Below the pieces are notes generated by a model. The model saw nothing but the letters and a program-made list of their open reading frames with translations, was not told the origin of the DNA and made no database searches. Of a stretch of DNA of 7,890 nucleotides, positions 6,326-7,890 are shown one piece after another (the first letter of the stretch is position 1; each line of letters starts with the position of its first letter). The DNA lies in contig DASXLD010000083.1 of NCBI GenBank assembly GCA_036496385.1, positions 1 to 7,890 on the forward strand. The letters are read 5' to 3'. The stretch comes from Schlegelella_A sp036496385 (GTDB taxonomy: Bacteria; Pseudomonadota; Gammaproteobacteria; Burkholderiales; Burkholderiaceae_C). The position numbers and the translations under genes were made by a program.

Positions 6326-7051
6326 TCAGCGCCCGCGCGCAGCGGACGCCGCGGTGGGCAGCGTGAAGCTGAACGCGGTGCCGCGCCCGAGCTCGCTCTC
6401 GACCTCGATGCGGCCGCCGTGCAGAGAGAGGATGCGCTGCGCGATCGCCAGGCCGAGGCCGCCGGCGCCGCTGCGGCGCGCCGAGGCGGCGCCGCGCCAA
6501 TGACGATCGAAGACATGCGGCAGGTCGCCGGCAGCGATGCCGGAGCCGGTGTCGCTGACGCGCACCCGAACGCCGCTGCCGCAGTCCTCGAGAACGATCC
6601 GTACCGCGCCGCCTGCGGGCGTGTGCCGGAGCGCGTTGTCGATCAGGTTGTCGAGCACGCGCTCGATCAGGCCGAGGTCGGCCTCGACCAGCGGCAGCGG
6701 CTCCCCGGCGACGGTCGCGAGATCGACTCCCTGCCGCTCGGCGCCGAGCCCGAACTTGTGGACGACGTCGCTCGCCAGTTCGGCCAGCGCAAAGCGCTCG
6801 CGCGCGACCGTCGTCAGCTTGCCGTCGAGGCGCGCGAGCTCGAACAGCTCGTCGACGAGGCGGCCGAGATGCTCGCATTGGCGCAGCGCGATCGCCGCAT
6901 AGCGCTGTCGCTCGTCGGCGGCGAGCTGCTCGCCTCGGGTCGCGAGCAGCTCGAGGTAGCCGCGCATCGCGACGAGCGGCATCCGCAGATCGTGCGAGAC
7001 GTTGGCGACCAGGTCGCTGCGCAGCTGCGCTTCGTGATCGTCGGGATCCAT
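6326..7051 (-). CDS. Orphan sensorless histidine kinase
   Basis: A 241-residue two-component kinase reduced to its core. The HisKA domain begins almost at the N-terminus: H-box LVANVSHDLRMPLVAMRGYLE with phospho-acceptor His20. The HATPase_c domain carries the N box (LDNLIDNALRHTP, Asn135/Asn139), G1 box DTGSG (167-171), F box FDRHWRG (181-187) and G2 box GAGGLGLAI (195-203), all intact. No membrane helix, HAMP, PAS or GAF domain precedes it. The frame stays open upstream to 7234, but those residues resemble no sensor and reach into the divergent cupin gene. I chose the ATG at 7051, preceded by a G-run that may serve as Shine-Dalgarno. Thr of the usual HDLRTP motif is Met24. No response regulator is in the window. 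It opens the leftward block, 29 bases before the EamA gene. It should be a soluble kinase, partnered elsewhere. Confidence 0.9.
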   Translation of the reverse strand: MDPDDHEAQLRSDLVANVSHDLRMPLVAMRGYLELLATRGEQLAADERQRYAAIALRQCEHLGRLVDELFELARLDGKLTTVARERFALAELASDVVHKFGLGAERQGVDLATVAGEPLPLVEADLGLIERVLDNLIDNALRHTPAGGAVRIVLEDCGSGVRVRVSDTGSGIAAGDLPHVFDRHWRGAASARRSGAGGLGLAIAQRILSLHGGRIEVESELGRGTAFSFTLPTAASAARGR

Positions 7052-7223
7052 CGGCCCCCCGGGGCACAGCGAAGCTACTGTCCGTTGCAAGTGACGAAGA
7101 CGTGACCTTTCGTTGATCGTAGCGTGAAGGAGCGCGGCCACAGTCCCGACCGGAGCGGCGAGAGCGCGAGAGCGATCGAGCCGCCCGTGCTTCCCACCCA
7201 ACGACTCACAGGAGATTGCGATC
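7052..7223. promoter_or_regulatory. Divergent intergenic region between histidine kinase and cupin genes
   Basis: These 172 bases separate the leftward histidine-kinase block from the rightward cupin gene, so promoters for both probably lie here. I could not find a convincing -35/-10 pair in either direction. The more A/T-containing part is about 7085-7130; it includes two GTGAC words spaced 11 bases apart (7091 and 7102) and a related GTGAA at 7124, a possible but unproven operator. The right end holds the cupin Shine-Dalgarno AGGAG at 7210-7214. Confidence 0.45.
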
Positions 7224-7727
7224 ATGAACGTCATTCGCCTCTATCGCCCGGTCTGGCCCCGCCTCGTCCTCGCCGCCGCCGTCATCGGCGCGCTCGGCCT
7301 GGCCGGCGCCGCCTTCGCCGGCGAGTGCCCCGCCGACAAGCGCGTCGCCGACGGCAAGGGCCAGGCCATGGGCCCGACCACGCCGAGCGGCGTCACCGAC
7401 GTCGTCCGGGCGTCGACCGACCTCGCGAGGGAACCGCTCGCACTGCAGGGCCGCCAGTTCCGCCTGCGCCAGCTCGAGCTGCAGCCGGGCGGCGTCGTGC
7501 CCTGGCACAGCCACAACGAGCGGCCGGCGATGATCTACGTCGTCTCGGGCGAGGTCGTCGAATACGCGAGCAACTGCGCGGTGCCGATCACGCATCGCGC
7601 CGGGTACATCGCGCCGGAGAAGAACGGCACCTCGCACTGGTGGAAGAACACCGGCACGAGCAAGGCCGTGCTGATCTCGGTCGACCTCTTCCCCGGTGCC
7701 GCCAAGATGGACGAGCACATGATGTAG
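7224..7727 (+). CDS. Secreted single-domain cupin protein
   Basis: A 167-residue exported cupin. Residues 1-32 form a signal peptide: basic RLYRPVWPR, a hydrophobic core, and a likely cut after AFA before GECPADKR. The cupin barrel spans about 75-155. Motif 1 is PGGVVPWHSHNERPAMIYVVSGE (88-110) with His95 and His97; motif 2 ends GTSHWWKN (135-142) with His138, fitting G-x2-H-x3-N. The usual metal-ligand Glu of motif 1 falls at Ala102, although Glu99 is close by. Cys35 and Cys118 could form a disulfide in the periplasm. AGGAG lies 9 bases before the ATG. I recall homologues of similar layout, starting GECPAD and ending HMM, in alpha- and beta-proteobacteria, generally annotated only as cupin-domain proteins. 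It precedes another exported protein, suggesting a small periplasmic operon. Metal and substrate are unknown. Confidence 0.9.
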   Translation: MNVIRLYRPVWPRLVLAAAVIGALGLAGAAFAGECPADKRVADGKGQAMGPTTPSGVTDVVRASTDLAREPLALQGRQFRLRQLELQPGGVVPWHSHNERPAMIYVVSGEVVEYASNCAVPITHRAGYIAPEKNGTSHWWKNTGTSKAVLISVDLFPGAAKMDEHMM

Positions 7728-7733
7728 CCGCGC

Positions 7734-7753
7734 CGGCCGGCTTCGGCCGGCCG
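7734..7753 (+). terminator. UUCG-capped GC hairpin after the cupin gene
   Basis: A perfect 8-bp inverted repeat, CGGCCGGC and GCCGGCCG, flanks a TTCG loop, giving the very stable C(UUCG)G tetraloop. It starts 6 bases after the cupin stop. No T-run follows (next bases TCGTGGCGAC), and the next gene starts 30 bases on with its own GGAG. It may therefore be a partial terminator or an RNA-stabilising element within an operon rather than a full intrinsic terminator. Confidence 0.6.
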
Positions 7754-7783
7754 TCGTGGCGACTCTCGAACGGAGCCACCACC

Positions 7784-7890
7784 ATGCTGAACTTTCTCAA
7801 GCAATGCATCGCCGCCTTCTGCATCGGCACGATCCTGTTCCTGTTGACGACGGTCGCCGATGCGCAGACGACCAATGCCGTTGGCGATGA
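7784..7890 (+). CDS. Exported protein, N-terminus only (cut by right edge)
   Basis: Thirty-five residues of an open frame that runs off the window: MLNFLKQCIAAFCIGTIL, then a further hydrophobic stretch and VADAQTTNAVGD. The pattern is a signal peptide (Lys6, hydrophobic core about 9-23, likely cut ADA before QTT) or a first membrane helix. GGAG lies 8 bases before the ATG (7772-7775), supporting real translation. It follows the cupin gene by 56 bases in the same direction, with the UUCG hairpin between. Too little is visible to name a family; a periplasmic protein made together with the cupin is the simplest reading. Confidence 0.7.
   Translation, partial: MLNFLKQCIAAFCIGTILFLLTTVADAQTTNAVGD

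Noticed and set aside
6419..7105. Plus-strand open frame opposite the histidine kinase
   Set aside because: Antisense to a complete set of H, N, G1, F and G2 boxes; no independent support.
7052..7234. Upstream extension of the histidine kinase to an ATG at 7234
   Set aside because: The extra residues resemble no sensor or membrane helix, and this start would lie inside the divergent cupin gene.

Overview
The window is a gene-dense, GC-rich stretch of bacterial chromosome. Codons are strongly G/C at third positions and long spurious frames run opposite every gene. Together with the gene families present, this points to a GC-rich proteobacterium, probably beta- or alpha-. That is inference: no rRNA or other phylogenetic marker is present. 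I see no mobile element, CRISPR array, tRNA or rRNA.

Seven genes run leftward on the minus strand, from about 7051 down to the left edge. In order of transcription they are: a small histidine kinase with no sensor domain (7051-6326), a ten-helix EamA/DMT exporter (6296-5403), an OPT-family oligopeptide/metal-chelate transporter (5406-3565), a membrane-anchored Ser/Thr protein kinase (3475-1754), a family-3 solute-binding protein without a signal peptide (1757-996), a Dps ferritin-like protein (925-371), and the start of a pirin (342 to the edge). The exporter and OPT genes overlap by ATGA, and the kinase and binding-protein genes overlap by GTGA. The other gaps are 28-90 bases, so this may be one long transcript or two to three consecutive ones. 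The 90-base gap before the kinase and the 70-base gap before dps are the likeliest places for internal promoters.

Two genes run rightward from about 7224: a secreted single-domain cupin, and after a strong UUCG-capped hairpin, the start of another exported protein cut by the right edge. The 172-base gap 7052-7223 separates the two directions and should hold both promoters.

Functionally the leftward block joins signalling (histidine kinase, Ser/Thr kinase), small-molecule or peptide movement (EamA, OPT, binding protein) and iron/oxidative protection (Dps, pirin). The most unusual points are the coupled pair of a Ser/Thr kinase with a four-cysteine extracytoplasmic tail and a leaderless binding protein, and the stripped-down histidine kinase whose phosphatase-motif Thr is replaced by Met.
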